14,056 bases of DNA from Flammeovirgaceae bacterium UBA4659 (GCA_002405445.1 DHLV01000244.1:1-14056), one strand, 5' to 3'; positions 1-7,749 are shown, counted from the stretch's first letter. Program-made: numbers and translations. The notes: generated by a model not told the origin, from the sequence alone.

Positions 1-618
1 ATGACAGCTAAAAAGGCAGCACTTTTTTTCGGTTTGACATTTCTTTTATGCCAATGTAAAACCCCAACATTGATTACTCCCGATGCACTATCATATTCAA
101 AAGAGGAAAGCTACTTTTTGTCAAATGGTCTGATTTTGAAATACCTGGTGAGTGAACAATTCGGTATTTCCGCAAGAGGAGGGAATACCTTATTGGCAGT
201 TGAAATCAAAAATACGAGCGACTCATCTGTTTGGCTGCGACAAACTCAGCTACAAATCAAAACAAGCGAAGGGATGGCAGTCAATATCCTCAATCCCAAG
301 CTCAGCGTAAAACAAACAAGATCAAATCGAACACGGGTAGTGTACTACACAATCAAGGAAATTGGGGTTGCGATCGAACGGCTGGCATTCAGCCAAATGG
401 AGTTACCTGTTTTAAATGAAGACAGAAACGGGCCACTAGGTGTCGCAATGATTGGCGCAGTGAATATGGGTATTACAAACATTCCAAAGAAAAAGACCAC
501 CCGGTATTTCCAGTCCAGTCTTTTTGGCAAAGAAATCAAACCACATACAGCAGTGTATGGCCTGCTGTTAATTGAAGGCAGAATTGATAAGCCGCTGAAT
601 TTTCTGTTCGCGAAATAG
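1..618 (+). CDS. Putative lipoprotein of unknown function
   Basis: The 205-residue protein begins with a lipoprotein-type signal: two lysines at positions 4-5, a hydrophobic stretch at 6-16, then LLCQC with Cys17 or Cys19 as the candidate lipidated residue. The mature part is rich in beta-type, Ser/Thr-containing sequence (for example LAVEIKNTSDSSVWLRQTQL around residues 65-84), which suggests an immunoglobulin-like or similar beta sandwich; that fold is my inference. I recognise no family or catalytic motif. The ATG is the first base of the window, so any promoter is out of view; the signal peptide right after it supports this as the true start. The next gene begins 8 bases after the stop, so the two may be co-transcribed, although a link between a cell-envelope lipoprotein and DNA repair is not obvious. 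Confidence 0.75.
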   Translation: MTAKKAALFFGLTFLLCQCKTPTLITPDALSYSKEESYFLSNGLILKYLVSEQFGISARGGNTLLAVEIKNTSDSSVWLRQTQLQIKTSEGMAVNILNPKLSVKQTRSNRTRVVYYTIKEIGVAIERLAFSQMELPVLNEDRNGPLGVAMIGAVNMGITNIPKKKTTRYFQSSLFGKEIKPHTAVYGLLLIEGRIDKPLNFLFAK

Positions 619-626
619 ATTGATTT

Positions 627-1298
627 GTGATGATAGCAACCCAAATTATTCATTTCAACGCCAATCTTCGTTTTACGGCCAAACTACCCAAAGGCGTATC
701 GGTTCTTAACCCGTTCAGGAATCCTGCCACCGCGCATTTGAGTGAGACATTTTATATGAAATACTATGGCGATGCCAGCCCGAGGCAAGTGATACTCGGC
801 ATTAACCCGGGGCGATTGGGAAGTGGCATCACCGGTGTGCCCTTTACCGATCCTGTGAACTTAGAGAATCACTGCGGCATCCAAAACAACCTGCCCAAAA
901 AGCATGAGCTCAGTTCGGAGTTTGTGTACAAGGTGATTCATGCATTTGGCGGATTAGAAAAATTTTATGACAGATTTTATATCACTTCGGTTTGCCCGCT
1001 CGGCTTCACCAAAGACGGCAAAAACATCAACTACTACGATGATCAGAAACTACAGGAAAAGGCAGAGCCATTCATCATCGATCGTTTACAAGAACAGTTA
1101 AGCTGGGACCTCAACAAAACCAAAGCATTTGTTTTTGGTGAAGGCAAAAACTTCGAATACCTGCAAAAAATTAATCGTGAGTATGGTTTCTTCAAGTCAT
1201 TGGTACCATTGCCTCATCCTCGCTTTGTAATGCAGTACAAGCTCAAAAAAATAGACGACTACATTGACTTATATTTGCGGGCATTTTTCGCTACATGA
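627..1298 (+). CDS. SMUG-like uracil-DNA glycosylase family protein (DUF4918 type)
   Basis: Probable base-excision-repair enzyme that removes uracil, and possibly oxidised pyrimidines, from DNA. Two glycosylase motifs are visible. Motif 1, GINPGRLGSGITGVPF (about residues 58-73), matches the SMUG1-type GMNPG...TGVPF water-activating loop, with Asn60 as the expected catalytic Asn. Motif 2, PLPHPRFV (194-201), contains the family's His-Pro pair in the DNA-intercalating loop. The segment SVCPLGFTKDGKNINYYDD (121-139) fits the region between them. Length (223 aa) suits the bacterial SMUG2-like group. The start is GTG at 627 followed directly by ATG at 630; either could be used, changing the product by one residue. 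The stop overlaps the helicase start as ATGA, so translation of the two is probably coupled. The family call is from remembered motifs, and substrate specificity cannot be read from sequence. Confidence 0.85.
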   Translation: MMIATQIIHFNANLRFTAKLPKGVSVLNPFRNPATAHLSETFYMKYYGDASPRQVILGINPGRLGSGITGVPFTDPVNLENHCGIQNNLPKKHELSSEFVYKVIHAFGGLEKFYDRFYITSVCPLGFTKDGKNINYYDDQKLQEKAEPFIIDRLQEQLSWDLNKTKAFVFGEGKNFEYLQKINREYGFFKSLVPLPHPRFVMQYKLKKIDDYIDLYLRAFFAT

Positions 1299-3247
1299 CT
1301 TCCCGCGACCAACTTAAAAATACCCAGGCGTTACTTCGGCTCGAAAAAGAAGCAGATCAGGAACAGTACCGGCAAAAGGTGTTGTTGCGACCGCTGCACG
1401 CGAGAGTGAAAGAAGGTGTTACCTGGTACCCCCTGAAGTTAAAAAGCGACTATATAGGCACTGGCGAGCGGATCATCATCGAAGTAGAACGAACGTCTCA
1501 TCACGAACAGCCGCACGCATTTCAAAGTGGTAAAGTGGTCAGTGTGTTTTCCAATGCGCAGAACAAACCCCACCGCGATCATCAAACCGGGGTGGTCAAC
1601 TACGTGCGCGACAACCTGATGGTGATCACGCTGAATGGCGAAGACGTGCCGGATTGGATGGATGGTGGCTCACTTGGGGTGGATGTGATGTTTGACGAAG
1701 TAAGTTACCGCGAGATGGATTTTGCTTTAAAAAAAGTGATCGAAGCAGAAGACAACCGGCTTGCTGATTTGCGCGAAGTGTTGCTGGCGCGAAAAACTGA
1801 CGGTTTCAACCTGCAAGCATCCGGTCACCCGGCATCTGGTTTGATTGGCCGGCAGCATGCCGTTAACGCCCCTCATCTGAACCACAGCCAATCAGAAGCC
1901 CTGCAAATAGTGGTAGCAACCGCAGATGTTGCATTCATACACGGGCCACCGGGCACCGGCAAAACAACCACTTTGGTAGAAGCGATCTGGCAAACAATCA
2001 ATACCGAGGGCCAAGTGCTTGTGTGCGCACCCAGCAATGCAGCCATCGATTTGTTGGTAGAGAAGCTGAGCGATCGTAACCTTTCTGTGCTGCGCATGGG
2101 GCATCCGGCCCGGGTAACGGAGCACTCGTTGAGCAAAACCCTGGATGCGCGAATTGCCGGCCACAGCCATTTCGGAGAACTGCGTGCGCTACGCAAACGA
2201 TTGGAACAGGTAAAGGCGCAAGCCGGTAAACACAGGCGCAACGTTGGATTTGCCGAGAAAACAGAGCGTAGGTTACTGCGCGAGGAAGCGAGGCAACTGA
2301 AATCTGATGCCGACATGCTGGAATTTTATATCACCAATGACTTGTTGCAATCCAGCGATGTAATTGCGTGTACTTTGGTGGGCTCGGCTCACCCTGCACT
2401 ACGTGGGCGGAAATTCAAAACTGTGTTTATCGATGAGGCAGGGCAATCATTGGAGCCTGCTTCATGGATACCCATCGTGAAATCTAGTCGAGTGATTTTT
2501 GCAGGTGACCACAAGCAACTGCCGCCTACCATCAGGTCAGTAGAAGCGGCCAGGCTTGGTTTGGAGAGAACACTATTCGAAAAAGGAATTGAAGTCCACC
2601 CTGAGAAGTCTGTGATGCTGCAGGTGCAGTACCGGATGCACGAGGCCATCATGAAGTTTTCTTCAGCGTACTTTTATCACGGCAAGCTGATCGCGCACGA
2701 ATCGGTGAAGAATGGATTGCTTAGGCCCTACGAGTTGCCCATCGAATTCGTTGACACGGCAGGCTGCGGTTATCATGAAGAACAGGATACTGAAACACTG
2801 AGCCGCCTCAACAAGGAAGAGGCACAACTGCTGGTGCGCCTGGTGGAGAAGTTGGTGGACGACATTGGCGTTGAACGATGGATGGAAGAGCGCATCACAC
2901 TGGGCATCATCACTCCATACCGTGCGCAGGTAGACTTTCTTCACCTGCTGGCCGAAAGTTCGCCACAGCTGGAGCCCTTGCATCAACTCATATCGATCAA
3001 TACAGTAGATGCTTTTCAGGGGCAAGAACGAGATGTGATTGTGATCAGCTTTGTACGCAGCAATGAAAAGTCTGAGGTTGGATTTCTCAACGATATCCGC
3101 AGAACCAATGTGGCAATGACAAGGGCTAAGAAAAAACTGCTGATGGTGGGCGACAGTGCCACGCTGGCAGCACACCCGTTTTACACAAAACTAGTGGAGT
3201 ATGTGCAGGGCGCTGGATATTACAGGAGTGCTTTTGAAATCAGTTGA
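1295..3247 (+). CDS. SF1 helicase, UPF1/IGHMBP2-like (AAA_11/AAA_12)
   Basis: ATP-dependent DNA and/or RNA helicase of superfamily 1B, 650 residues. An N-terminal beta-rich accessory domain (about 30-150) resembles that of IGHMBP2/SMUBP-2 proteins. The helicase core is complete: Q-motif-like LNHSQSEAL (195-203), Walker A GPPGTGKTT (217-225), Ia CAPSNAAIDLL (244-254), Walker B/motif II DEAGQ (380-384), motif III GDHKQLPPT (404-412), motif IV region QYRMHE (445-450), motif V TVDAFQGQERD (570-580) and motif VI RRTNVAMTRA (602-611). A charged, probably helical insertion (about 290-345) lies between Ia and II, as in this family. No nuclease or other fused domain is seen. It starts inside the stop of the uracil-DNA glycosylase gene (ATGA), which suggests a joint repair role, but members of this family act on many nucleic acids, so the substrate is unknown. 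Confidence 0.93.
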   Translation: MTSRDQLKNTQALLRLEKEADQEQYRQKVLLRPLHARVKEGVTWYPLKLKSDYIGTGERIIIEVERTSHHEQPHAFQSGKVVSVFSNAQNKPHRDHQTGVVNYVRDNLMVITLNGEDVPDWMDGGSLGVDVMFDEVSYREMDFALKKVIEAEDNRLADLREVLLARKTDGFNLQASGHPASGLIGRQHAVNAPHLNHSQSEALQIVVATADVAFIHGPPGTGKTTTLVEAIWQTINTEGQVLVCAPSNAAIDLLVEKLSDRNLSVLRMGHPARVTEHSLSKTLDARIAGHSHFGELRALRKRLEQVKAQAGKHRRNVGFAEKTERRLLREEARQLKSDADMLEFYITNDLLQSSDVIACTLVGSAHPALRGRKFKTVFIDEAGQSLEPASWIPIVKSSRVIFAGDHKQLPPTIRSVEAARLGLERTLFEKGIEVHPEKSVMLQVQYRMHEAIMKFSSAYFYHGKLIAHESVKNGLLRPYELPIEFVDTAGCGYHEEQDTETLSRLNKEEAQLLVRLVEKLVDDIGVERWMEERITLGIITPYRAQVDFLHLLAESSPQLEPLHQLISINTVDAFQGQERDVIVISFVRSNEKSEVGFLNDIRRTNVAMTRAKKKLLMVGDSATLAAHPFYTKLVEYVQGAGYYRSAFEIS

Positions 3248-3284
3248 ACGCCACAGTGGAAAAAAATAATTCCTTTGCCTAAGG

Positions 3285-4043
3285 TTAGCTGATGATCTTC
3301 CCCTTCAGGCTCTTCATCACTTTGTTGATGAAGACGAAATCGTCCAATTCTTTTACACCGGAGTGGGTGATGTCGAGGTTTGAGCCTTCCCACAACATGT
3401 TACCTTTATACAAAAACATGATTTTCTCACCAATCCCCAGTACCGAGTTCATGTCGTGTGTGACAACAATGGTGGTGATGTCGTCCTCGTGAGTGATCTC
3501 CGAAATCAATTCATCAATCAATATCGATGTCTGTGGGTCTAAGCCTGAATTAGGTTCATCGCAAAACAGGTATTTTGGATTATTCACCATGGCCCTTGCG
3601 ATACCAACCCGCTTCTTCATGCCACCGCTAATCTCAGAGGCCATTTTTTTGTTCACATTTTCCAGTCCTACGCGTTTCAAGCAGAAGTTGGTGCGTTCCA
3701 TTTTTTCGTCCATCGGCATGGTAGTGAGTATATCCAAAGGAAACCGCACGTTTTCTTCCACGTTTTTAGAGTCGAATAATGCTCCGCCCTGAAAAAGCAT
3801 CCCAATTTCTCTGCGTATTTCAGATTTTACGTCTTTATCTGCTTCGGTAAAGTTGCGCAAGTCGTAATAGACGCGCCCCGAGTCGGGCTGCAATAGCCCA
3901 ACGATACATTTCAGCAACACACTTTTACCCGTTCCGCTGGACCCGATGATGAGGTTGGTTTTGCCTTTTTCAAACTGCCCGCTGATATCGTTCAGTACAA
4001 CTTTGTTGTTGAACGACTTTGAGATGTTTTCAATCTTGATCAT
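3285..4043 (-). CDS. mlaF: MlaF-like ABC transporter ATP-binding protein
   Basis: ATPase subunit of an MCE/Mla-type lipid transporter that moves phospholipids between the inner membrane and outer envelope. The 252-residue protein has Walker A GSSGTGKS (34-41), Q-loop FQGGALFDS (84-92), ABC signature ISGGMKKR (138-145), Walker B YLFCDEP (158-164) and the H-loop VVTHD with His196. The GGALFDS stretch after the Q-loop and the KKR ending of the signature are characteristic of the MlaF branch. It follows the permease gene after 6 bases, so the two form an operon read mlaE > mlaF. The expected periplasmic MCE-domain partner does not follow: the next gene is a convergent helicase 37 bases away. There is no Shine-Dalgarno sequence before the ATG. 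Confidence 0.92.
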   Translation of the reverse strand: MIKIENISKSFNNKVVLNDISGQFEKGKTNLIIGSSGTGKSVLLKCIVGLLQPDSGRVYYDLRNFTEADKDVKSEIRREIGMLFQGGALFDSKNVEENVRFPLDILTTMPMDEKMERTNFCLKRVGLENVNKKMASEISGGMKKRVGIARAMVNNPKYLFCDEPNSGLDPQTSILIDELISEITHEDDITTIVVTHDMNSVLGIGEKIMFLYKGNMLWEGSNLDITHSGVKELDDFVFINKVMKSLKGKIIS

Positions 4044-4049
4044 GCAGGG

Positions 4050-4778
4050 CTACAGCAATAAGTTCGCAAGAAAATAATCACCCAACAATACTGCAATCAC
4101 GCTGGCAGTCACGGCCTCAGTGCTTGCGATACCTACCTCCAAAGCGCCCCCTTGGGTATAATACCCTTTAAAGGAAGAAATTGAGGAGATCAGGAAAGCA
4201 AATACGAATGATTTGATCAGCGCAAAGGTGATGGTGTAATCGTTGAAAACAGAGCGTATTCCTAAAATATATTCGGTGGGCGTTAAAATGCCCGTAAAAA
4301 CCCCTACCAGGTAGCCGCCCACCATCGAGCAAAACCCGGCAAAAATAACCAGCATGGGGTACATGATGAGGGACGCAAGTATTTTGGGGAGCACCAGGTA
4401 AGAAGATGAGTTGATGCCCATCACTTCAAGGGCATCAATTTGTTCTGTGATGCGCATCGTACCCAACCCGCCTGCCATACTGGATCCGATCTTGCCGGCA
4501 AAAATGATGGCCATGATCGTGGGCGCAAGTTCCAGCACGGTCATCTCACGCACCACCTGTGAAATCACATAGCGAGGAACCAAAGGTGTAACCAGATTGT
4601 AAGCCGTTTGTACGGTGGTAACCGCGCCCATGAAGGTAGATACCAACACAAACAGCCAGATGGACTTGACGCCTATTTGCACACATTCTTCCATTACCAA
4701 CTTGTAGTACGTGGCAAACGTTTCTCTGCGAACGAACAGCGTTCCTAAAAATATCATGTACTTGCCGAATTCTTTCAT
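4050..4778 (-). CDS. mlaE: MlaE-like ABC transporter permease
   Basis: Inner-membrane permease of the MCE/Mla lipid transporter, partner of the ATPase encoded just downstream. The 242 residues contain several hydrophobic segments (about 38-60, 82-100, 130-165, 183-203 and 220-240). The MlaE-family hallmark EQIDALEVMG (112-121) lies in the cytoplasmic loop expected to contact the ATPase, preceded by the conserved GKIGSSMAGGLGTMRITEQ region. Start and length fit the family. The gene is divergent from the short-chain dehydrogenase gene, with 50 bases between the two starts and an exact Bacteroidota -7 element in that gap. Whether the exported or imported substrate is phospholipid is inferred from the family, not visible here. 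Confidence 0.92.
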   Translation of the reverse strand: MKEFGKYMIFLGTLFVRRETFATYYKLVMEECVQIGVKSIWLFVLVSTFMGAVTTVQTAYNLVTPLVPRYVISQVVREMTVLELAPTIMAIIFAGKIGSSMAGGLGTMRITEQIDALEVMGINSSSYLVLPKILASLIMYPMLVIFAGFCSMVGGYLVGVFTGILTPTEYILGIRSVFNDYTITFALIKSFVFAFLISSISSFKGYYTQGGALEVGIASTEAVTASVIAVLLGDYFLANLLL

Positions 4779-4810
4779 GCGTGTAATTAACGCTGGCTTG
4801 CTATATTGCT

Positions 4811-4818
4811 CAAATATA
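4811..4818 (-). promoter_or_regulatory. Candidate Bacteroidota -7 promoter element for mlaEF
   Basis: Read on the minus strand, these bases are TATATTTG, an exact match to the Bacteroidota -7 consensus TAnnTTTG. It lies 32 bases upstream of the mlaE ATG, leaving room for a short leader. A TTG lies about 15 bases further upstream, closer than the roughly 19-21 bases usual for the -33 element, so only half of the promoter is convincing. Short AT-rich matches occur by chance. Confidence 0.4.
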
Positions 4819-4828
4819 AAGGAAATGT

Positions 4829-5533
4829 ATGAACAAGTTAATAGTGGTAACGGGCGGAACCAAAGGCATTGGGCGCTCGATTATGGAGTGCTTTGCACGG
4901 GCCGGTTTTGATGTGGCTACCTGCGCGCGCAAGGCCACAGAACTGGCAGACCTGAAGAAAGAATTCGAATCGAAATATCGGGTGCAGGCATTGGTGAAGC
5001 AGGCTGATATGTCTGCGATCGGGCAAGTGAAGGATTTTGTACAGTACATTCTCTCGCTGCAGCGGCCGGTGGATGTGTTGGTGAACAATGCCGGCTATTT
5101 TGTGCCCGGGTCGGTGATCAGCGAACCTGAGGGCAGTTTGGAAAGCATGATCAACAGCAATCTGTACAGTGCGTACTACATGTCACGAGGGTTAGCAAAA
5201 AAAATGATAGAACAGCGCGATGGCCACATTTTCAACATGTGTTCCATTGCCAGCATCAAGGCTTACCCAAACGGGGGTTCTTATGCAATTTCAAAGTTTG
5301 CTATGCTGGGGTTGAGCAAAGTGTTGCGCGAGGAGTTGAAAGAGTTTGGTGTGCGTGTGACGGCCGTGCTGCCGGGAGCTACGCGCACTGCCAGTTGGAA
5401 TGGCACAGATTTGCCTGACGAACGTTTTATGAAAGTAGAAGACGTGGCCGAAACAATTTTAGCAGCACATGCGATATCCAAACGCAGTGTAGTGGAGGAG
5501 ATTTTGATAAGGCCGCAGTTGGGAGATATATAA
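4829..5533 (+). CDS. Short-chain dehydrogenase/reductase (SDR), NAD(P)-dependent
   Basis: Classical SDR oxidoreductase, 234 residues. The N-terminal Rossmann motif is TGGTKGIG (8-15), and NNAG (86-89) stabilises the central sheet. The catalytic set is Asn111, Ser139 (in FNMCSIAS), Tyr152 and Lys156 (SYAISK); the 13-residue Ser-Tyr spacing is typical. After the active site comes VTAVLPGATRTASW, the usual PG motif near the cofactor. The basic-looking CARK sequence after the second strand (residues 32-35) suggests NADP(H) preference, but this is a guess. The overall look is that of sepiapterin reductase/3-ketoacyl reductase-like SDRs, and the substrate cannot be assigned. An AAAGGAA sequence just before the ATG is one of the few plausible Shine-Dalgarno matches in the window. 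The stop lies 4 bases from the convergent SRAP gene. Confidence 0.9.
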   Translation: MNKLIVVTGGTKGIGRSIMECFARAGFDVATCARKATELADLKKEFESKYRVQALVKQADMSAIGQVKDFVQYILSLQRPVDVLVNNAGYFVPGSVISEPEGSLESMINSNLYSAYYMSRGLAKKMIEQRDGHIFNMCSIASIKAYPNGGSYAISKFAMLGLSKVLREELKEFGVRVTAVLPGATRTASWNGTDLPDERFMKVEDVAETILAAHAISKRSVVEEILIRPQLGDI

Positions 5534-5537
5534 AAAC

Positions 5538-6233
5538 CTAACCAAACAACGTTAAGTTACCAAACTGATCAGCAGCAGGCATCGGTAAATGCAGCGATGG
5601 TTTATCGAACTCCACATTGTTCAACTGGGGCGAAACCGTGAAGCCATCAAATTCAAAGCTGTGTTCAGCAACCAGCAGTTTCAATAGGTCATCTTCGCTC
5701 ACCACTTTGTTCAGCCACGTGCGCTCCTGGTCTTGTGTCAAAAACAGCGGCATGCGGTTGGTGATGGTGGCGGCAAAACCTGCCGAGGGTTGCGTGAAAA
5801 TTGAAAATGTGTGGAATGCGTTCCCTGCTTCATCATCGTACTCTTCCCACACTGCTGCCATTGACAGAATCGATTTATCTTTTGGAAATATGCGCCAGGG
5901 AATTATTATGTTTTTTCCGACTTATTTCCATGCATAGAATCCATCGCTCGGTACCAGGCAACGATATTTTTTCAATGTTTTCTTTAAAACAGGCCGCTCG
6001 GTCAACTGTTCAACCGGTGTGTTGATCAACCGCTCGGCAATCGGTTTATTCTTGGCCCGTGCAGGTGTTACGCCCCAGTAAAAAAAAGAGAATCCTTTTG
6101 GCGCATCGCTGGTGATAACGGGAAACAACTGCGCTGGCGCCCCGTTGTAGCGCGGCAAAAATGGCGGCTCCTCTACCGTGTATCGTTTTGCCAGCATGCC
6201 AGCCGTAACTCCTAGTGAAAATCTTTCAATCAT
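5538..6233 (-). pseudogene. SRAP-domain (HMCES/YedK-like) gene interrupted by an in-frame TAA and lacking catalytic residues
   Basis: SRAP proteins shield abasic sites in single-stranded DNA by crosslinking to them through Cys2. This frame is clearly SRAP: MIERFSLGV at the start, RYNGAPAQLFPVI (28-40), FYWG (51-54), INTPVEQL (70-77), RCLVPSDGFYAWK (91-103), AAVWEEYDDE (126-135), TNRMPLFL (158-165), FTVSP and a C-terminal DQFGNLTLFG. Codon 104 (5922-5924, minus strand) is TAA. The frame continues without a shift through the rest of the domain to a TAG at 5538-5540, so one nonsense codon splits an otherwise full-length gene of about 231 codons. Family catalytic residues are altered: Cys2 is Ile, the Glu of GFYEW is Ala101 and the His of HDRMP is Thr158; only the active-site Asn71 remains. 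The ATG overlaps the hydrolase stop by 8 bases. It could be a pseudogene, a sequencing error, or two polypeptides (reinitiation at Met125 is possible). Confidence 0.8.
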
Positions 6234-7155
6234 TGATGAATGCTGTTGCTCGTAATTCAGACCAATATAGGCCACTTTTGTGGAAACTTGAAAACCCAAC
6301 ATGGCCGCCATTCGCAGGCGCCTCGAAAGTAAACCGGGGGTTGTTGATGTTTTTGGGGAAACATTCCGGGCTGAGAAACGGATCGTTTTGCGCATTAATC
6401 AGTAGCGTGGGGATTTGGATATCTTCTAAAAACGAACGCGCACTGCATTTTAGATAATAGTCCCTTGCTCCGGCAAATCCGTGAAGCGGGGCTGTGTAGC
6501 GTTCATCAAAATCCATCAGCGTTTTGATCTTATCGAAATGCGAAAGGTTTAACCCGCCCATTACTTTTGATTTTGCCACCACTTTTGCTTTGAGGCTGTC
6601 TAAAAACCGCTTGGTGTACAGCCAGTTTTCGGTTTTTGAAATTTGCAGGCAACTCGTGTGCAAATCAATCGGCACAGAGAAGGCCACTGCTTTTTTGATT
6701 GTTGGATGAATCCGGTTACCCTGCTCGCCCACGTACTTCAGCGTGAGGTTACCGCCCAGGCTAAAACCAACCAAAAAAACTTCGTTGTAACGATGGGATG
6801 CATGTTGCACTACCGCGTGGAGGTCATCAGTGGCGCCACTGTGGTAAAAGCGAAGTTGGCGATTGACTTCTCCGCTGCATCCGCGGTAATTCCACGCCAG
6901 TGCGGCAAACCCCGTTTGCGCGAACGCCTTGACCATCCCTCTGACATAGGCGCGCTGGGTATTGCCCTCAAGTCCGTGCGAGATGATCACTACTTTGTCT
7001 GAGCCGGTATGCAGCCAATCGAGATCTAAAAAGTCATCATCTGCAGTATCGATTCGCTCGCGTTGATAGTCAACATCGCGCACTGTTCTGAATAAGGCAG
7101 GATAGATCGTTTCAATATGGCGGTTCAATAAAAACCACGGAGCCTGGTAATCCAT
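6226..7155 (-). CDS. Alpha/beta-hydrolase, YheT family (COG0429)
   Basis: Predicted serine hydrolase/esterase of the YheT/ABHD1-3 group, 309 residues, cytosolic (no signal peptide). The opening NRHIETIYPALFR (11-23) is characteristic of this family, whose members begin with a conserved HxxT-P region. SHGLEGN (59-65) supplies the oxyanion-hole HG, WNYRGCSGEVN (88-98) follows, and the nucleophile elbow is GFSLGGN with Ser132. The acid is Asp258 (INAQNDPFL) and the base His285 (NGGHVGF), so the triad is complete. The natural substrate is unknown; related proteins act on acyl esters. It sits in the terC operon, 59 bases after the DinB-like gene, and its last codons overlap the start of the SRAP gene (ATGATTGA), implying coupled translation. 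Confidence 0.92.
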   Translation of the reverse strand: MDYQAPWFLLNRHIETIYPALFRTVRDVDYQRERIDTADDDFLDLDWLHTGSDKVVIISHGLEGNTQRAYVRGMVKAFAQTGFAALAWNYRGCSGEVNRQLRFYHSGATDDLHAVVQHASHRYNEVFLVGFSLGGNLTLKYVGEQGNRIHPTIKKAVAFSVPIDLHTSCLQISKTENWLYTKRFLDSLKAKVVAKSKVMGGLNLSHFDKIKTLMDFDERYTAPLHGFAGARDYYLKCSARSFLEDIQIPTLLINAQNDPFLSPECFPKNINNPRFTFEAPANGGHVGFSSFHKSGLYWSELRATAFIND

Positions 7156-7214
7156 CGGAATTTTCGCGTGCAGGTTGAATCAAAAATCAAAGTTCACCAT
7201 TCATCAGTCACATA

Positions 7215-7745
7215 TCAACTCCAGCCCATTGTCGTTTTCAAAGTTGTAATGTGAGCAAGGTGATGATCGCCATGCCAGGCGTACATGCCCAGCAGCTGAT
7301 CCAGCCGCACTTGTCGTCCGGTTTGCGGGTGTGTAAATGTGCGCTCTAATTGCTGCGGTGTGAGCCCATTGGCAAGCGTGACAATCTTCTGATGGAGTGC
7401 TTGCAATAGATTCAACGACAGGGCCGGTGGTCCTTTTGTTTCGGGTGTGGTTGCCCAGTCTTTTTCTTCGTATGCTTTAATGATTGGGCTATCTTCTGTC
7501 AGGGCCCACTTGATGCGGATATAGGCGTTCATGTGACTGTCGGCTACATGGTGCACCACCTGCCGCAGCGTCCAACCGCCCTCGCGGTAGGGCGTGTCTA
7601 ACTGTGCATCTGATAACGTTGAGATTTCTTTTTCAAACCGTGCGGGCGCTGTTGCCAGGCGGGCAATGAACGACTGTATTTCAATTGTTTCAAATCGATC
7701 TTTTGATTGAAACTTGCCAATCGGGTAACGAATATCCTCCATCAT
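7215..7745 (-). CDS. DinB/YfiT-like metal-dependent protein (possible thiol transferase)
   Basis: The 176-residue protein belongs to the DinB/YfiT four-helix-bundle superfamily. Metal ligands expected from Bacillus YfiT (three His) are present: a His pair in VVHHVADSH (His65/66) and WHGDHHLAH (His158 and His162, four apart, with His165 nearby). The opening DIRYPIGKF and the segment REGGWTLRQVVHHVADSH are typical of the YfiT/BstA subgroup, members of which act as bacillithiol transferases in thiol-based detoxification. Whether this organism makes bacillithiol is not visible here, so 'putative metal-dependent hydrolase/transferase' is the safe call. Two adjacent ATGs (7745 and 7742) are possible starts. 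The gene begins 4 bases after the terC stop, so it is almost certainly in the same operon. Confidence 0.9.
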   Translation of the reverse strand: MMEDIRYPIGKFQSKDRFETIEIQSFIARLATAPARFEKEISTLSDAQLDTPYREGGWTLRQVVHHVADSHMNAYIRIKWALTEDSPIIKAYEEKDWATTPETKGPPALSLNLLQALHQKIVTLANGLTPQQLERTFTHPQTGRQVRLDQLLGMYAWHGDHHLAHITTLKTTMGWS

Positions 7746-7749
7746 CTGC

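Noticed and set aside
2663..3175. 170-codon open frame on the minus strand
   Set aside because: Antisense to the C-terminal helicase motifs of a clear SF1 helicase, with no family resemblance of its own.
3251..3259. Small palindrome CCACAGTGG followed by A residues between the helicase and mlaF genes, considered as a terminator
   Set aside because: The stem is only 4 base pairs with a one-base loop and there is no T-run downstream on either strand.
6234..6395. Longer SRAP start giving an extra 54 N-terminal residues (ATG at 6395)
   Set aside because: That stretch is the hydrolase C-terminal coding region in another frame; MIERFS aligns with the family N-terminus at 6233, and a two-base overlap-type start there fits the operon.
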